64,000 bases of DNA from Solimonas variicoloris DSM 15731 (GCF_000382285.1 NZ_KB907929.1:124001-188000); one strand, 5' to 3'; counted from the stretch's first letter, positions 18,084 to 28,643 are shown. The notes: generated from the letters alone by a model not told the origin. Program-made: numbers and translations.

Positions 18084-18302
18084 ATGAACAAAGAACAGAT
18101 CAAGCAGCTCATCGAAGCCGGCCTGCCGGGCGCGCAGGTCACGGTGCTCGGTGACGACGGTCAGCACTTCGAGGCGACCGTCATCAGCAGCGAGTTCGCT
18201 GGCAAGCTGCCCCTCGCCCAGCACCGCATGGTCTACGCGACGCTCGGCGACCGGATGGGCCGCGAGATTCATGCGCTGAAGCTGACGACGCGCGCCGGCT
18301 GA
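18084..18302 (+). CDS. ibaG: BolA-like protein IbaG
   Basis: 72-residue BolA family protein. MNKEQIKQLIEAGLPGAQVTVLGDDGQHFEATVIS and the later RMVYATLGDRM region are the BolA fold; BolA proteins bind [2Fe-2S] clusters with monothiol glutaredoxins. I use the ATG at 18084, because upstream in-frame sequence does not look like protein. ibaG is normally directly upstream of murA; here an accessory block of about 4.7 kb separates them. Confidence 0.88.
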   Translation: MNKEQIKQLIEAGLPGAQVTVLGDDGQHFEATVISSEFAGKLPLAQHRMVYATLGDRMGREIHALKLTTRAG

Positions 18303-18347
18303 GCGCTGCGCGCCGGCGGGGTGCCGGAACGGGCCTGTGTCGGCGAG

Positions 18348-19448
18348 CTAGCGTAGCCGCGGCGCGCGACTGACCAGTGCGATCAGTTCGCCCTGGCGCC
18401 GGGTTCCCGTTTTTTCCAAGGCCCGCTTCAGCTGCGTCTGCACGGTGCTGAGCCTGACGCCGTTCCTTGCCGCGATCATCGGCAGGGTCATGCCTTCGGC
18501 CAGGGCCGCCGCCACCCGGGCCTCGCCCTTGGACAGGCCGAACAGCGCGATGAGGGTGTCGGCGAGGTCTGCGGCCTGTGCTGCGGGATCCACCACCAGG
18601 ATCAGGGCGCCGCGACTCGTCTTTGCGTCGCCCGGGGTGAACGGCGCTATCACCAGCTGCAGCGCTCTCGCCCCGGACGAACGCTGGACCTGCAGCGCCC
18701 CGCCGCCCCGCCGTGAGGCGGCACGCGCGACGGCCGCGCGCAGCGCCTCGTGATCGGACTGACGCTCGGCGCGGATCCGGCCTCCCGGTCCCCAGGCAAG
18801 GCCATCGCCGCGCGCGAGCAGGGCGGCGGCCTGCGGGCTCGCGTACAAGACCCTGGCGTCGGCTTGCAGCAGCAGGATGGCGACCGGCAGCTGCGCAAAC
18901 ATGGCGTCGGTGGTATCCGCCTTGCGATCCGCCATCGCGATGCGCGCACGCAGCGTCAGCAGCCGTCTGATGTGCGGCAATAGCGCCTGCAATTTCTGCT
19001 CTTCGGCGACGTCGAAGGCCGCTTGGTGCAGGCCGCGATGGATCGCCAATCCGACGACGGCCTGGCCGGGCAAGGGCGAAACGGTGCCGATGCAGTGGAT
19101 CAGGTCGAGGCGGTTCTTCCTGGCGAACTCGTTGTAGCCAAAGCTGCTCATGTACTCGGAGCGGCTCAGATAGCGATCGACGCTGATCGCCGCGCCGCTG
19201 GAATAGCGGCTCAGGGCGTGTACCCAGGGGTCGCTGTCGGCGAAATGCCGGGTGTATTCCGCCGCCAGTTCGGCGCCGAAGTGATTGAAGCTGAGCAGTT
19301 CGCAGCCGCCGTCCGCATCGTGGCGCTGGATCACGCAGCTATTGCCGCCGACGAAACGGGCGATCCGCCCCGGCAAGGTAGCCAGCACCTCGTCGTCGAG
19401 CGCCGCATCGTAGATCGCTTCCAGCAAACTGCCCAGCTCGTCCGTCAT
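18348..19448 (-). CDS. LuxR-type HTH transcriptional regulator
   Basis: 366-residue putative regulator. The C-terminus (about 305-362) is a GerE/LuxR helix-turn-helix: LSKGEARVAAALAEGMTLPMIAARNGVRLSTVQTQLKRALEKT is split over its two helices, with the usual KGEARVA, TVQTQLK and LEKTGT spacing. The long N-terminal region has no named sensor domain that I can support, though residues 170-260 resemble a PAS-like fold. The ATG at 19448 is used, preceded by GGGGGAACGC; a TTG four codons upstream is less likely. It is divergent from the two secreted-protein genes and may regulate them. Confidence 0.8.
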   Translation of the reverse strand: MTDELGSLLEAIYDAALDDEVLATLPGRIARFVGGNSCVIQRHDADGGCELLSFNHFGAELAAEYTRHFADSDPWVHALSRYSSGAAISVDRYLSRSEYMSSFGYNEFARKNRLDLIHCIGTVSPLPGQAVVGLAIHRGLHQAAFDVAEEQKLQALLPHIRRLLTLRARIAMADRKADTTDAMFAQLPVAILLLQADARVLYASPQAAALLARGDGLAWGPGGRIRAERQSDHEALRAAVARAASRRGGGALQVQRSSGARALQLVIAPFTPGDAKTSRGALILVVDPAAQAADLADTLIALFGLSKGEARVAAALAEGMTLPMIAARNGVRLSTVQTQLKRALEKTGTRRQGELIALVSRAPRLR

Positions 19449-19501
19449 GCGTTCCCCCAACGCGTTTCCGGGCCATCCTCGATTGTGATCTTAAGGGCTT
19501 G

Positions 19502-19517
19502 TCCCCTGATTCGGGGA
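19502..19517. promoter_or_regulatory. Possible operator between LuxR-type gene and secreted operon
   Basis: Inverted repeat TCCCC-N6-GGGGA lies in the divergent intergenic region, about 54 bases upstream of the regulator start. A 16-base perfect palindrome of GGCCGG/CCGGCC type is at 19616-19631. Either could be an operator; neither matches a known site. Confidence 0.25.
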
Positions 19518-19658
19518 TTCAGAACGGCGTGAGCCGCCGCCAGACTGCGTCCGATCGGAACGCCGCGTGGCGGGGATCCGTGCCGCGGCGGTTGCGGGAG
19601 GCGGCCGTTGCGCACGGCCGGCGCGCCGGCCGGTGGCAAGAAGATGTACTGGGGACAC

Positions 19659-21212
19659 ATGATCAAGAAGAGCACGGGGATCGCCATGCTGCTGGCGATG
19701 CTGTCGATCGCGGCCGTCTTGCCTGCCGAGGCCGGCTTCTTCAGTTCGCGATTCGATGACTTCAAGGAGCTGGTGCAGGCCGGCAGGACCGAGGACGCGG
19801 CGGCGCTGTATGCGCAGGAACTGGCGTACTTCACGGGCCTGAAGGGCGACAAGCGCCAGTACATCGACGAAGTGCTGGGACAGCGCGACCGGCTCTACGG
19901 CGACCGCCTGAATGAAGCGCGTGGCCGCCTGGCGCAGGCGGACGCCGTGCAAGGCCAGATGCTGCGCTGGAAGAGGCTGAAGCAGGAACTGCCCGACGCG
20001 CGTGCAGCGCTCGCGTCCGCTGCGAAGCTGTCGGCGCGGGGCACGCTGACGAACGAGGCGATGGGTGCGCTGAGCGCGGACGTCGATCGGATCGCGCGGT
20101 CACTGCAGGCAGAAGCGCCGCAGGCCTTGCTCGACTACGGCCTGTTTACCGAGCCTTCGTTCAAGGAGCAGTATCCGGTTGCGGTGCAGTGGGGCGAGTT
20201 CAGAACGCTGCCAGCGGCGTTCGAAGAGCAGCTCGCCAAGGCGAGCGCCGTACGTCTGGCCGCTTTCAAGAAGGTCTACGGCGATTCGCTCATTCCCGCG
20301 CAGCGTCTCGAGGCGAAGCTCGGCGAATACTATGCCGCTGCTCGCGTCGCCGAGTCCGGCGCCCGTTCGTACATCGCCAAGCTGCTCATCCGCGAGCGCC
20401 TCGCCAAGGAGGGCTGGACGCAGGCGGGCATGCCGGGCAAGGGGGTGCTGCTTGCTGCATGGCCGGCGCCCGCGAGCGAAGTCAGCAGCTATCGAGTCGC
20501 CCCCCCGACCACGATCGGGTACCAGTCCCTCGATGCGAGGCAGACGCCCGATGCCTTTATCGCCTCGGGCGGCGCGCGGAACTACGAGCTCGTTGTGTTC
20601 GTACAGCCAGCGCGCATCCAGATGGAACGGGCCGAGAGCAATCAGCGGCAGGTCGCGTCGCAGTATCAGAGCGGCACCCGGCGCGTCGCGAACCCCGCCT
20701 ATGCACTGGCGCAGCGGGAACTCGCGAGTGCGCAGTCCGATCTCGCCGACATCCGCCGGGCGGCTGCCAATGCGTCGACCGACTCGAGTTCGACGCTCGG
20801 AATCCTGTCGGCGGTGGTCGGCGCCGCTTCGGAGGCGGCCGCCGAAAGCAAGCTGCGTAGCGCGCAAAGCAGGCTGGCCTCCACGCCGCAGCTGATCGAA
20901 GAACCCGTGCTGTCCGCGTACAGCTACGCGGCGAAGACCGTGACGGTCAAGCAGTGGGTGCCCAGCCGTTACGCGATCTATGACGCGGGCACCGGCAAGG
21001 TCGTGACAGGAACGATCAACAGAAGCTTCGCCAAGACTTTCAACGTCGCCGATGCATTGCGGCCCGACGATCCGAATCGTGCGCTGATCCTGAAAAGCGC
21101 ACAGACGTCGGCCGACGTCGACGCCTGGGTCAAGGGCGAGATCAGCGAGAAGTACGACGATATCTGGGCCGCGATACTGGCCGACTACAAGAAGAAGAGC
21201 CTGGGGATCTGA
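19659..21212 (+). CDS. Secreted protein of unknown function (first of a pair)
   Basis: 517 residues from the ATG at 19659 (an in-frame ATG at 19644 is also possible). MIKKSTGIAMLLAMLSIAAV and PAEA before GFF form a signal peptide, so the product is exported. The mature part is rich in alanine, with helical, possibly coiled-coil stretches (about 60-130, 330-380) and a short Ser/Gly-rich hydrophobic segment (STLGILSAVVGAA). The C-terminal third has PSRYAIYDAGTGKVVTG, which looks beta-rich. I recognise no family. It is followed after two bases by the next gene, so they form an operon. Confidence 0.7.
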   Translation: MIKKSTGIAMLLAMLSIAAVLPAEAGFFSSRFDDFKELVQAGRTEDAAALYAQELAYFTGLKGDKRQYIDEVLGQRDRLYGDRLNEARGRLAQADAVQGQMLRWKRLKQELPDARAALASAAKLSARGTLTNEAMGALSADVDRIARSLQAEAPQALLDYGLFTEPSFKEQYPVAVQWGEFRTLPAAFEEQLAKASAVRLAAFKKVYGDSLIPAQRLEAKLGEYYAAARVAESGARSYIAKLLIRERLAKEGWTQAGMPGKGVLLAAWPAPASEVSSYRVAPPTTIGYQSLDARQTPDAFIASGGARNYELVVFVQPARIQMERAESNQRQVASQYQSGTRRVANPAYALAQRELASAQSDLADIRRAAANASTDSSSTLGILSAVVGAASEAAAESKLRSAQSRLASTPQLIEEPVLSAYSYAAKTVTVKQWVPSRYAIYDAGTGKVVTGTINRSFAKTFNVADALRPDDPNRALILKSAQTSADVDAWVKGEISEKYDDIWAAILADYKKKSLGI

Positions 21213-21214
21213 AC

Positions 21215-22963
21215 ATGCGCCGCATCGGAGTGTTGCTGGCCGCCCTCTTTTTGCTTCATTTCGGCGCGCCCGCATGGGCCGACCTGGCCAATTGCGACGG
21301 GCCGACGACTCCGGAGGAGGCCGAGCGCAGGGCGATGCTCGATGGCGCCGATCCCTTGGGGACGAATCCCATCTACTCGGCGGCGGACACGCTGCTGGAT
21401 GCCTGCGAAGCAGCAAAGAAAAAGCTCAATTCCGCGCTTGAATCATTGAGCGGCCCATCGTCATCTTCCGTCGGCACGCCAGCCGAGGACGCGGCGGTGC
21501 CGCGCGCCACGCCGGCGAGCCCCGCGCCGCGAGCGCCGATGAGTCGCAACATCGCCATCATCGAGCGCGATCGCGTCGCGGGCATGGATGAAAAGGCCGC
21601 CTCGCTCGTGCAGAGCAACTGCGGCGGCTTCGGCTGTTCGCGCTTACTGGAGAGCATGGTCGATCCGGTGATCCGTGAAGCCGAAGCACTGAACGCGAAT
21701 CCGGAATACCTCGCGCACATGCCCAGGTACAGCCCCATCGCCTCGGTGGAGGCGGCTGCCCGCTTCGGCTGGTCGCGGCAGGATGGCTACTGGGTGCAGG
21801 CGCCGCCGCAAGCCAGGCCCGGTTCTGCGAACACCGGCACCCTCGGTGCCTATCTGCTGTCTGCCGATGAGTGCAGGAAGCTGCGCGACACGTTGGATCG
21901 TGAGATCAAGGCCAGCGCGGCCAGGGAGCCGGACAATCTTTCCTTCTTCGAGGGCGAGTGTGTGCCGCAGCAGGCGAGCTACGCGGATGATGTGCGGAAC
22001 TGGCGAGCGCTGCTGGCCCTGGAGGTCAAGAGACCCGGACCTGTCTCGGCATCCGGAGGCGGAACCTTGCTTGCGGCCAACGGAGCTGGGCTGGGTGATG
22101 CCCGAGAGGCGGCGATTGTCGTGGTTCCAGACGCCGGGCTGAGGGAATGGAACGAAGGAATTGTTGCCGAGGAGCAGCGGTATCAAGCCGAAATGCTGGC
22201 AACAGCTGAGGCCAAGCAAAGAGCCGACGAAGAAAAGAAGCGAGCGGAGGCCGATGCAGCTCGACAACGGCAAGCCACTATGGCGGAAGCCGAGCGCGAT
22301 GCGGCTCGTAAGGGTTGGGTACTGCCGTCGGACTGCCAGGCCGAACAGGCTGCCGTGCGTCAATTCCAAGACGATGATCGAACCGGCAACGATACCGAGC
22401 AATCAATTGCGGCCGCATTGAAGCACCCTTGGGTATATCGCTGGGGAGGAAAGAACGGCGAGATGACCGTTACCGAACTTCAGGAAAGTGAACAGGAGTA
22501 TTTGCGTTCCATCGAGAGTGATGAGAAGCGCGTCGCCAGATGTCGCACGGTGACGGGTCTAGACCGGATCGGATGCCCCACGGAAGAGACTTCCAGTATT
22601 CGATTGAACCGGCTCACGGCTTGCGCTTATCGAACGGCCGCCGCGAGGAGGAGCGGGAGCGTGCTTTCCGGAGCATCTGCAGTATCGACAACTCAGTCGT
22701 CGGCCGATGCCAGCTGCGAAGCGAAAATCAAGGCAATAGACGATCAGGTCGGCGGAGCTGTCTCACGGTGCGGGGAGTCCGCGACATGCAATTTCCAGGC
22801 TGCCATGTGGGGCCTGAGTCAGCAGATCGGCGCGATTGAACGCTACTGCCCCAGCGGCAAATTCGCCGCCAAACTGTCCGAGGCGAAGGCGCAGCTGGAG
22901 GGCATCACGGCCAACTGCAACCAGATCCAAAGCGGGGGCGGCCGCTGCTCGCCGAGGCTCTGA
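21215..22963 (+). CDS. Secreted cysteine-containing protein of unknown function (second of a pair)
   Basis: 582 residues. The N-terminus MRRIGVLLAALFLLHFGAPA followed by AWA is a signal peptide; there is no lipobox. The protein has a Ser/Pro/Ala linker (about 80-110), a region with CGGFGC, an E/A/K/R-rich coiled coil near residues 310-355 (EAKQRADEEKKRAEADAARQ) and a C-terminal part with more than eight cysteines, compatible with periplasmic disulfides. The second half is visibly less GC-rich than neighbouring housekeeping genes. Start follows the previous stop by two bases. Function unknown. Confidence 0.7.
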   Translation: MRRIGVLLAALFLLHFGAPAWADLANCDGPTTPEEAERRAMLDGADPLGTNPIYSAADTLLDACEAAKKKLNSALESLSGPSSSSVGTPAEDAAVPRATPASPAPRAPMSRNIAIIERDRVAGMDEKAASLVQSNCGGFGCSRLLESMVDPVIREAEALNANPEYLAHMPRYSPIASVEAAARFGWSRQDGYWVQAPPQARPGSANTGTLGAYLLSADECRKLRDTLDREIKASAAREPDNLSFFEGECVPQQASYADDVRNWRALLALEVKRPGPVSASGGGTLLAANGAGLGDAREAAIVVVPDAGLREWNEGIVAEEQRYQAEMLATAEAKQRADEEKKRAEADAARQRQATMAEAERDAARKGWVLPSDCQAEQAAVRQFQDDDRTGNDTEQSIAAALKHPWVYRWGGKNGEMTVTELQESEQEYLRSIESDEKRVARCRTVTGLDRIGCPTEETSSIRLNRLTACAYRTAAARRSGSVLSGASAVSTTQSSADASCEAKIKAIDDQVGGAVSRCGESATCNFQAAMWGLSQQIGAIERYCPSGKFAAKLSEAKAQLEGITANCNQIQSGGGRCSPRL

Positions 22964-24325
<1,362 letters not shown>

Positions 24326-24349
24326 CCTGCGCAACCGGAGAACGAGGCA

Positions 24350-25261
24350 ATGGCCGAACCCACCAAGAAGCTGGCGGTGCTGATCGACGCCGACAACACC
24401 CAGCCGGCGATCGCCGCCCCGCTGCTCGACGAGGTCGCCAAGTACGGCGTCGCTTCCGTCAAGCGCATCTACGGCGACTGGACGACCGACAATCTTCGCG
24501 GCTGGAAGAAGGTGCTCGTCGATCTGGCGATGCAGCCGATCCAGCAGTTCAGCTACACGACCGGCAAGAACGCGACCGACAGCCGCATGATCATCGACGC
24601 GATGGATCTGCTGTACTCCGATCGCTTCGACGGCTTCTGCCTGGTCTCCAGCGACAGCGATTTCACCGGCCTGGCCTCGCGCCTGCGTGAAGCCGGCCTG
24701 ACGGTGTACGGCTTCGGCGAACGCAAGACGCCGACCTCGCTGGTCTCCGCCTGCGACAAGTTCATCTATCTCGACGTGCTGCGCGGCGCGACCAGGAAGC
24801 CGGCGAAGCCTGCCGCCAAGGCCGCACCCGCCGAACCCGTGCCGGTCAAGGACGCATCCGCCAAGGCCACGCCGGCACGCAAGAAGGCCAAGCCCGCCGA
24901 GACCGCGGCGGCGCCGGTGGCGGCAGTGGCAGCGGTGGTGCCGGCGGCGGAGGCGGCGACCGAACCGGAGCGCACGCCGGAAGCGCGCGCCGAGAAGGTC
25001 GATCCGAAATCCGATGCGGAACTGCAGGACCTGCTGGCGCAGGCGATCGACGACGCCGCCGACGACGACGGCTGGGCGGCGCTCGGCGCGGTTGGCAACC
25101 TGATCGCCAAGCGCAAGGCGGACTTCGACTCGCGCAACTACGGCTACAAGAAGCTCAGCGATCTGGTCCGGGCCGTCGAGCGCTTCGAGATCGACGAGCG
25201 CAAGTCGGCGGACGGCAAGCAGAAGACCGTCTACCTGCGCGATCCGCGCGCCGGCGGCTGA
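24350..25261 (+). CDS. NYN domain protein with C-terminal LOTUS/OST-HTH domain
   Basis: 303-residue putative RNA-acting protein. Residues 8-140 form a NYN (PIN-like nuclease, LabA/DUF88) domain: LIDADNTQPA with D13 and D15, NATDSRMIIDAMDLL and VSSDSDFTGL supply the acidic residues. An Ala/Pro/Lys-rich linker (about 145-215) leads to a winged-helix OST-HTH/LOTUS domain (about 225-295, DDGWAALGAVGNLIAKR...FDSRNYGYKKLSDLV). Family members are thought to act on RNA; the target here is unknown. It sits 24 bases after murA. Confidence 0.85.
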   Translation: MAEPTKKLAVLIDADNTQPAIAAPLLDEVAKYGVASVKRIYGDWTTDNLRGWKKVLVDLAMQPIQQFSYTTGKNATDSRMIIDAMDLLYSDRFDGFCLVSSDSDFTGLASRLREAGLTVYGFGERKTPTSLVSACDKFIYLDVLRGATRKPAKPAAKAAPAEPVPVKDASAKATPARKKAKPAETAAAPVAAVAAVVPAAEAATEPERTPEARAEKVDPKSDAELQDLLAQAIDDAADDDGWAALGAVGNLIAKRKADFDSRNYGYKKLSDLVRAVERFEIDERKSADGKQKTVYLRDPRAGG

Positions 25262-25304
25262 GGTCCAGCGCCGGTCCGTGCGGACGGTCGCCCGGCGGGC
25301 CGGG

Positions 25305-25344
25305 TACAATCGCGCCCCCTGAGTGTTTTCCCTAGGCTCCTAGG
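25305..25344 (+). promoter_or_regulatory. Possible hisG promoter and CCTAGG direct repeat
   Basis: TACAAT at 25305-25310 is a fair -10. Just ahead of the hisG ATG is CCTAGG-CT-CCTAGG (25331-25344), two copies of a self-palindromic hexamer. The ribosome site is only AGG within the second copy. No regulator is known for it. Confidence 0.3.
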
Positions 25345-25348
25345 CGCG

Positions 25349-25987
25349 ATGACTGCCCTGACCCTGGCCCTGTCGAAGGGCCGAATCCTCGAAGAAAGCC
25401 TGCCGCTGCTGGCCCGCATCGGCCTCGATCCGGCCGGCGACATCGACCGTCTGCTGCGCGTGCCATCGCGCACGCCGGGCGTGTCGCTGCTGATCATCCG
25501 CCCGGCCGACGTGCCGACCTACGTCGAGCACGGCGCCGCCGACCTCGGCATCGTCGGCAAGGACGTGCTGATGGAGAACGGCAGCACCGAGCTCTACGAG
25601 CCGCTCGATCTCGACATCGCCAAGTGCCGGCTGTCGGTCGCGGCGAAGAAGGATGCCGCGCCGCGCGATCCGCGCCGGCGCCTGCGCGTCGCCACCAAGT
25701 ATCCGGAAATCGCCAGCCGCCACTTCGCCGACAAGGGCGAGCAGGTCGAGATCATCAAGCTGTACGGCTCGATGGAACTGGCGCCGCTGGTCGGCCTCGC
25801 CGACGTCATCGTCGATCTGGTCGCGACCGGCGGCACGCTGCGCGCGAACGGGCTGGTCGAAACCGAGATCATCTGCCAGGTCAGCTCGCGGCTGGTCGTC
25901 AACAAGGCGGCGCTGAAGACCAAGAACGCGGCGATCACGGCCCTGCTCGAACAGATTCGGGCCGCGCAGCGGCGCAAGGCGGCGTGA
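25349..25987 (+). CDS. hisG: ATP phosphoribosyltransferase catalytic subunit HisG (short form)
   Basis: 212-residue first enzyme of histidine synthesis, joining ATP and [24 protein letters not shown] at the start and the PRPP-binding [15 protein letters not shown] are clear. The length is that of the short HisGS form, which lacks the regulatory C-terminal domain and normally requires HisZ; no hisZ is in the window. The stop overlaps the hisD start by one base (TGATG). Confidence 0.96.
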   Translation: MTALTLALSKGRILEESLPLLARIGLDPAGDIDRLLRVPSRTPGVSLLIIRPADVPTYVEHGAADLGIVGKDVLMENGSTELYEPLDLDIAKCRLSVAAKKDAAPRDPRRRLRVATKYPEIASRHFADKGEQVEIIKLYGSMELAPLVGLADVIVDLVATGGTLRANGLVETEIICQVSSRLVVNKAALKTKNAAITALLEQIRAAQRRKAA

Positions 25988-27294
25988 TGGGCGGCCAGCC
26001 CCTCGCGATCCAGCGGCTCGACAGCCGCGACGCCGGTTTCGACGTCCAGCTGGCGGCGCTGCTCGATCGTGCGCCGGAGACCAGTCCCGAGGTCACGCGC
26101 GTGGTCGACGGCATCGTCGCCGACATTCGTGCGCGCGGCGATGCGGCGCTGCTCGAACTGAGCAATCGCTTCGACCGCCGCACGCTGACCAGCGCCGCCG
26201 AGCTCGAAGTGCCGAAGGCGCAGTGGGCCGCCGCCTGGGACGCGCAGCCGGCCGATCTGCGCGCCGCACTCGAAGCCGCCGCTGCGCGCATCCGCGCCTA
26301 CGCCGAGTACCAGAAGCTGGCGCCGTTCTCGTTCGTCGACGAACTCGGCAACACGCTCGGCCAGGAAGTGCGCGCGCTCGAGCGCGTCGGCATTTACGTG
26401 CCGGGCGGCAAGGCTGCGTATCCGTCGTCGGTGCTGATGAACGCGATTCCGGCCAAGGTCGCCGGGGTCGACGAGATCGTCATGGTGGTTCCCGCGCCGG
26501 GCGGCGAACTGAATCCGGTCGTGCTCGCCGCCGCGCACCTCGCCGGCGTCGACCGCATCTTCACGATCGGCGGCGCGCAGGCCGTCGCCGCGCTGGCCTA
26601 CGGCACGGCCACCATTCCAGCCGTCGACAAGATCGTCGGTCCCGGCAACGCCTACGTGGCCGCCGCCAAGCGCGCGGTGTTCGGCCGCGTCGGCATCGAT
26701 TCGATCGCCGGCCCGAGCGAGATCGTCGTCGTCAGCGACGGCGGCTCGGATCCGCGCTGGATGGCGATGGACCTGTTCTCGCAGGCCGAGCACGGCGAGG
26801 ATTCGGAAGCGATCCTGATCTCGCCGGACGCGGCCTTCCTCGATTGCGTCGCCGCGGCGATGGCCGAGCGTGTGACCAGCCTGCCGCGCGAGACGATCGT
26901 GCGCACCTCGATCGCCGCCCGCGGCGCGCTGATCCTCGTGCGCGATCTCGACGAGGCCTGCGCGGTGTCGAATCGCATCGCGCCGGAGCACCTCGAACTC
27001 GCCGTCGAGGCGCCGCGCGCGCTGATCGGCAAGGTCCGCCACGCCGGCGCGATCTTCGTCGGTCGCCACACGCCGGAGGCCTTCGGCGACTACTGCGCCG
27101 GCCCGAACCACGTGCTGCCGACCTCGCGTGCCGCGCGCTTCAGCAATCCGCTCGGCGTCTACGAGTTCCAGAAGCGCAGCAGCCTGATCGAGTGCAGTGC
27201 CGAGGGCGCCAGGCCGCTCGCGCAGATCGCCGGCCGCATCGCCGACGCCGAAGGGCTGCAGGCGCACGCGCAGAGCGCGCGGGATCGAAGCTAG
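25987..27294 (+). CDS. hisD: Histidinol dehydrogenase
   Basis: 435-residue zinc enzyme performing the last two oxidations to histidine. Seen: [25 protein letters not shown] split by the conserved glycines, [34 protein letters not shown] (zinc ligands Q and H) and the C-terminal [16 protein letters not shown]. Coupled to hisG by a one-base overlap. It converges on a btuF-like gene; a hairpin lies between them. Confidence 0.97.
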   Translation: MGGQPLAIQRLDSRDAGFDVQLAALLDRAPETSPEVTRVVDGIVADIRARGDAALLELSNRFDRRTLTSAAELEVPKAQWAAAWDAQPADLRAALEAAAARIRAYAEYQKLAPFSFVDELGNTLGQEVRALERVGIYVPGGKAAYPSSVLMNAIPAKVAGVDEIVMVVPAPGGELNPVVLAAAHLAGVDRIFTIGGAQAVAALAYGTATIPAVDKIVGPGNAYVAAAKRAVFGRVGIDSIAGPSEIVVVSDGGSDPRWMAMDLFSQAEHGEDSEAILISPDAAFLDCVAAAMAERVTSLPRETIVRTSIAARGALILVRDLDEACAVSNRIAPEHLELAVEAPRALIGKVRHAGAIFVGRHTPEAFGDYCAGPNHVLPTSRAARFSNPLGVYEFQKRSSLIECSAEGARPLAQIAGRIADAEGLQAHAQSARDRS

Positions 27295-27305
27295 CAGGAA
27301 GCGAC

Positions 27306-27366
27306 TGCAGATCGCGGGACTCGGCGGACAGGACGTTCGCGCGCCTCGCCGCCCGCGACATCTGCA
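27306..27366. repeat. Inverted repeat in the hisD/btuF-like convergent gap
   Basis: TGCAGATCGCGGG (27306-27318) pairs with CCCGCGACATCTGCA (27352-27366), a 13-bp stem with a two-base bulge and a 33-base loop. It fills most of the 73-base convergent gap and could slow RNA polymerase from both sides, but there is no T-tract. Confidence 0.5.
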
Positions 27367-27367
27367 G

Positions 27368-28141
27368 CTAAACGCCCTCGATCGCCGCGCGCAGCTGCCG
27401 GTAGCCCTCGACGAGTCGCGGCCCCGGGCGGCCGAGGAATTCCTCGCTGATCGGCACCACGCGCCCGCGGCGGACCGCCGCGACGTCCTGCCAGCCTTCG
27501 CGCCGCAGCACCACGTCGGCGCGGTACTTGTCGACTTTCACGCCGCACCAGCTCATCGCCAGCACGTCGACCGGCGTCCCGGGCGCAGCCTCGGCGGCGA
27601 GCGTCTGCGTCGGCGCGTCGCAGCCGGCCAGCGCGTTGCGCCCGCCGGCGCGCTCGATCAGATCGTGCACCCACGAGCGCCGCGCCGCGCCGATCACCGG
27701 CTTCGGCCACCACTCGACGAGCACCCGCGGTGCGTCCGGCGCCGGCGTCCGCAGCGGCATCTGCTGCTGCATGGTGGCGATCAGGCGCTCGCCGGCGGCG
27801 CCGAGTTCGAGCGCGGCGGCGATGCGGCGGATGTCGTCGAACACCTCGTCGAGACTCTGCGGATTGCAGACCACGAGCGGCACGCCGGACGCTGTGAAGG
27901 CGTCGACGATGCGATCGTGGCCGGGCACGGTGAGCGAACTCAGCACGAGGTCCGGCTTGAGCGCGAGCGCGGCCTCGACGTCGAACTGCAGGTCGCGGCC
28001 GAGCTGCGGCAGGCGGCCGACCACGTCCGGCGGAAAGTCGGAGTCGGCGTCGACCGCGACGAGCCGGTCCTGCGCGCCGAGCGCGCAGACGATCTCGGTG
28101 TTCGAGCAGGTGTGCGAGACGACGCGCATCTCGGGCGGCAA
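27368..28141 (-). CDS. Cobalamin/iron-siderophore-binding protein of the BtuF family, no signal peptide
   Basis: 257-residue member of the periplasmic binding protein family PF01497 (BtuF type). RVVSHTCSNTEIVCALGAQDRLVAVDADSDFPPDV at the N-terminus, LKPDLVLSSLTVPG in the first lobe and GRVVPISEEFLGRPGPRLVEGYRQL in the second support this. The product begins directly with the fold, without signal peptide or lipobox, so it is predicted cytoplasmic unless the start is wrong. No btuC, btuD or btuB is nearby. It overlaps nothing and is seven bases after the SRPBCC gene. Confidence 0.8.
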   Translation of the reverse strand: MPPEMRVVSHTCSNTEIVCALGAQDRLVAVDADSDFPPDVVGRLPQLGRDLQFDVEAALALKPDLVLSSLTVPGHDRIVDAFTASGVPLVVCNPQSLDEVFDDIRRIAAALELGAAGERLIATMQQQMPLRTPAPDAPRVLVEWWPKPVIGAARRSWVHDLIERAGGRNALAGCDAPTQTLAAEAAPGTPVDVLAMSWCGVKVDKYRADVVLRREGWQDVAAVRRGRVVPISEEFLGRPGPRLVEGYRQLRAAIEGV

Positions 28142-28148
28142 CGGCGCT

Positions 28149-28583
28149 TCAGCGCTCGATGCGGGCGAAGGCCTGGCGCGCGCTGCGCTGCCAGCCGAAG
28201 CGCAGCGCGCGGGCCACCAGCGCGCCGACGCCCGGCAACTTGCCGTCGAAGCGAATCACGTAGTCGAGCGCGGTATCGGCGCCGTCGGCCGTGAGGGTGA
28301 TCGTGCCGAGGTGGTTCTTCAGCGGGCCGCCGCGCACGATCGTGTAATCGAGGCGCGTCGGCCGCTCGAAGGCGACGATCTGCTCGTCGAACGACAGCGG
28401 CCCGGGGCCGATGCGGCGCACCGAGCCAACGCCGTTCGGCTCGCGCGGATCGTCGCCGGCGCGCACGACCGCGCAGCTGCCGCCGAACAGCGACGCAAAA
28501 TTCGGATGCTGCGAAAGGAATTCGAACACGCTGGCGATCGGTGCGTGGATCCGTTCGCGGAAATGGACTTCTTGCTGCGGCAT
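28149..28583 (-). CDS. SRPBCC family (START-like) protein
   Basis: 144-residue small-ligand-binding fold protein. The START-like pattern is seen in VHFRERIHAPIASVFEFLSQHPNFASLFGG at the start, the central GSVRRIGPGPLSFDEQIVAFERPTRLDY and a final helix. The ligand cannot be told. It precedes the btuF-like gene in the same direction; functional linkage is unproven. Confidence 0.75.
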   Translation of the reverse strand: MPQQEVHFRERIHAPIASVFEFLSQHPNFASLFGGSCAVVRAGDDPREPNGVGSVRRIGPGPLSFDEQIVAFERPTRLDYTIVRGGPLKNHLGTITLTADGADTALDYVIRFDGKLPGVGALVARALRFGWQRSARQAFARIER

Positions 28584-28643
28584 GCGGGCAATCTCCCAAG
28601 TGTATTTTTTCGGACTCTAGCAGCGTTGCGCCGCAAAACGGCG

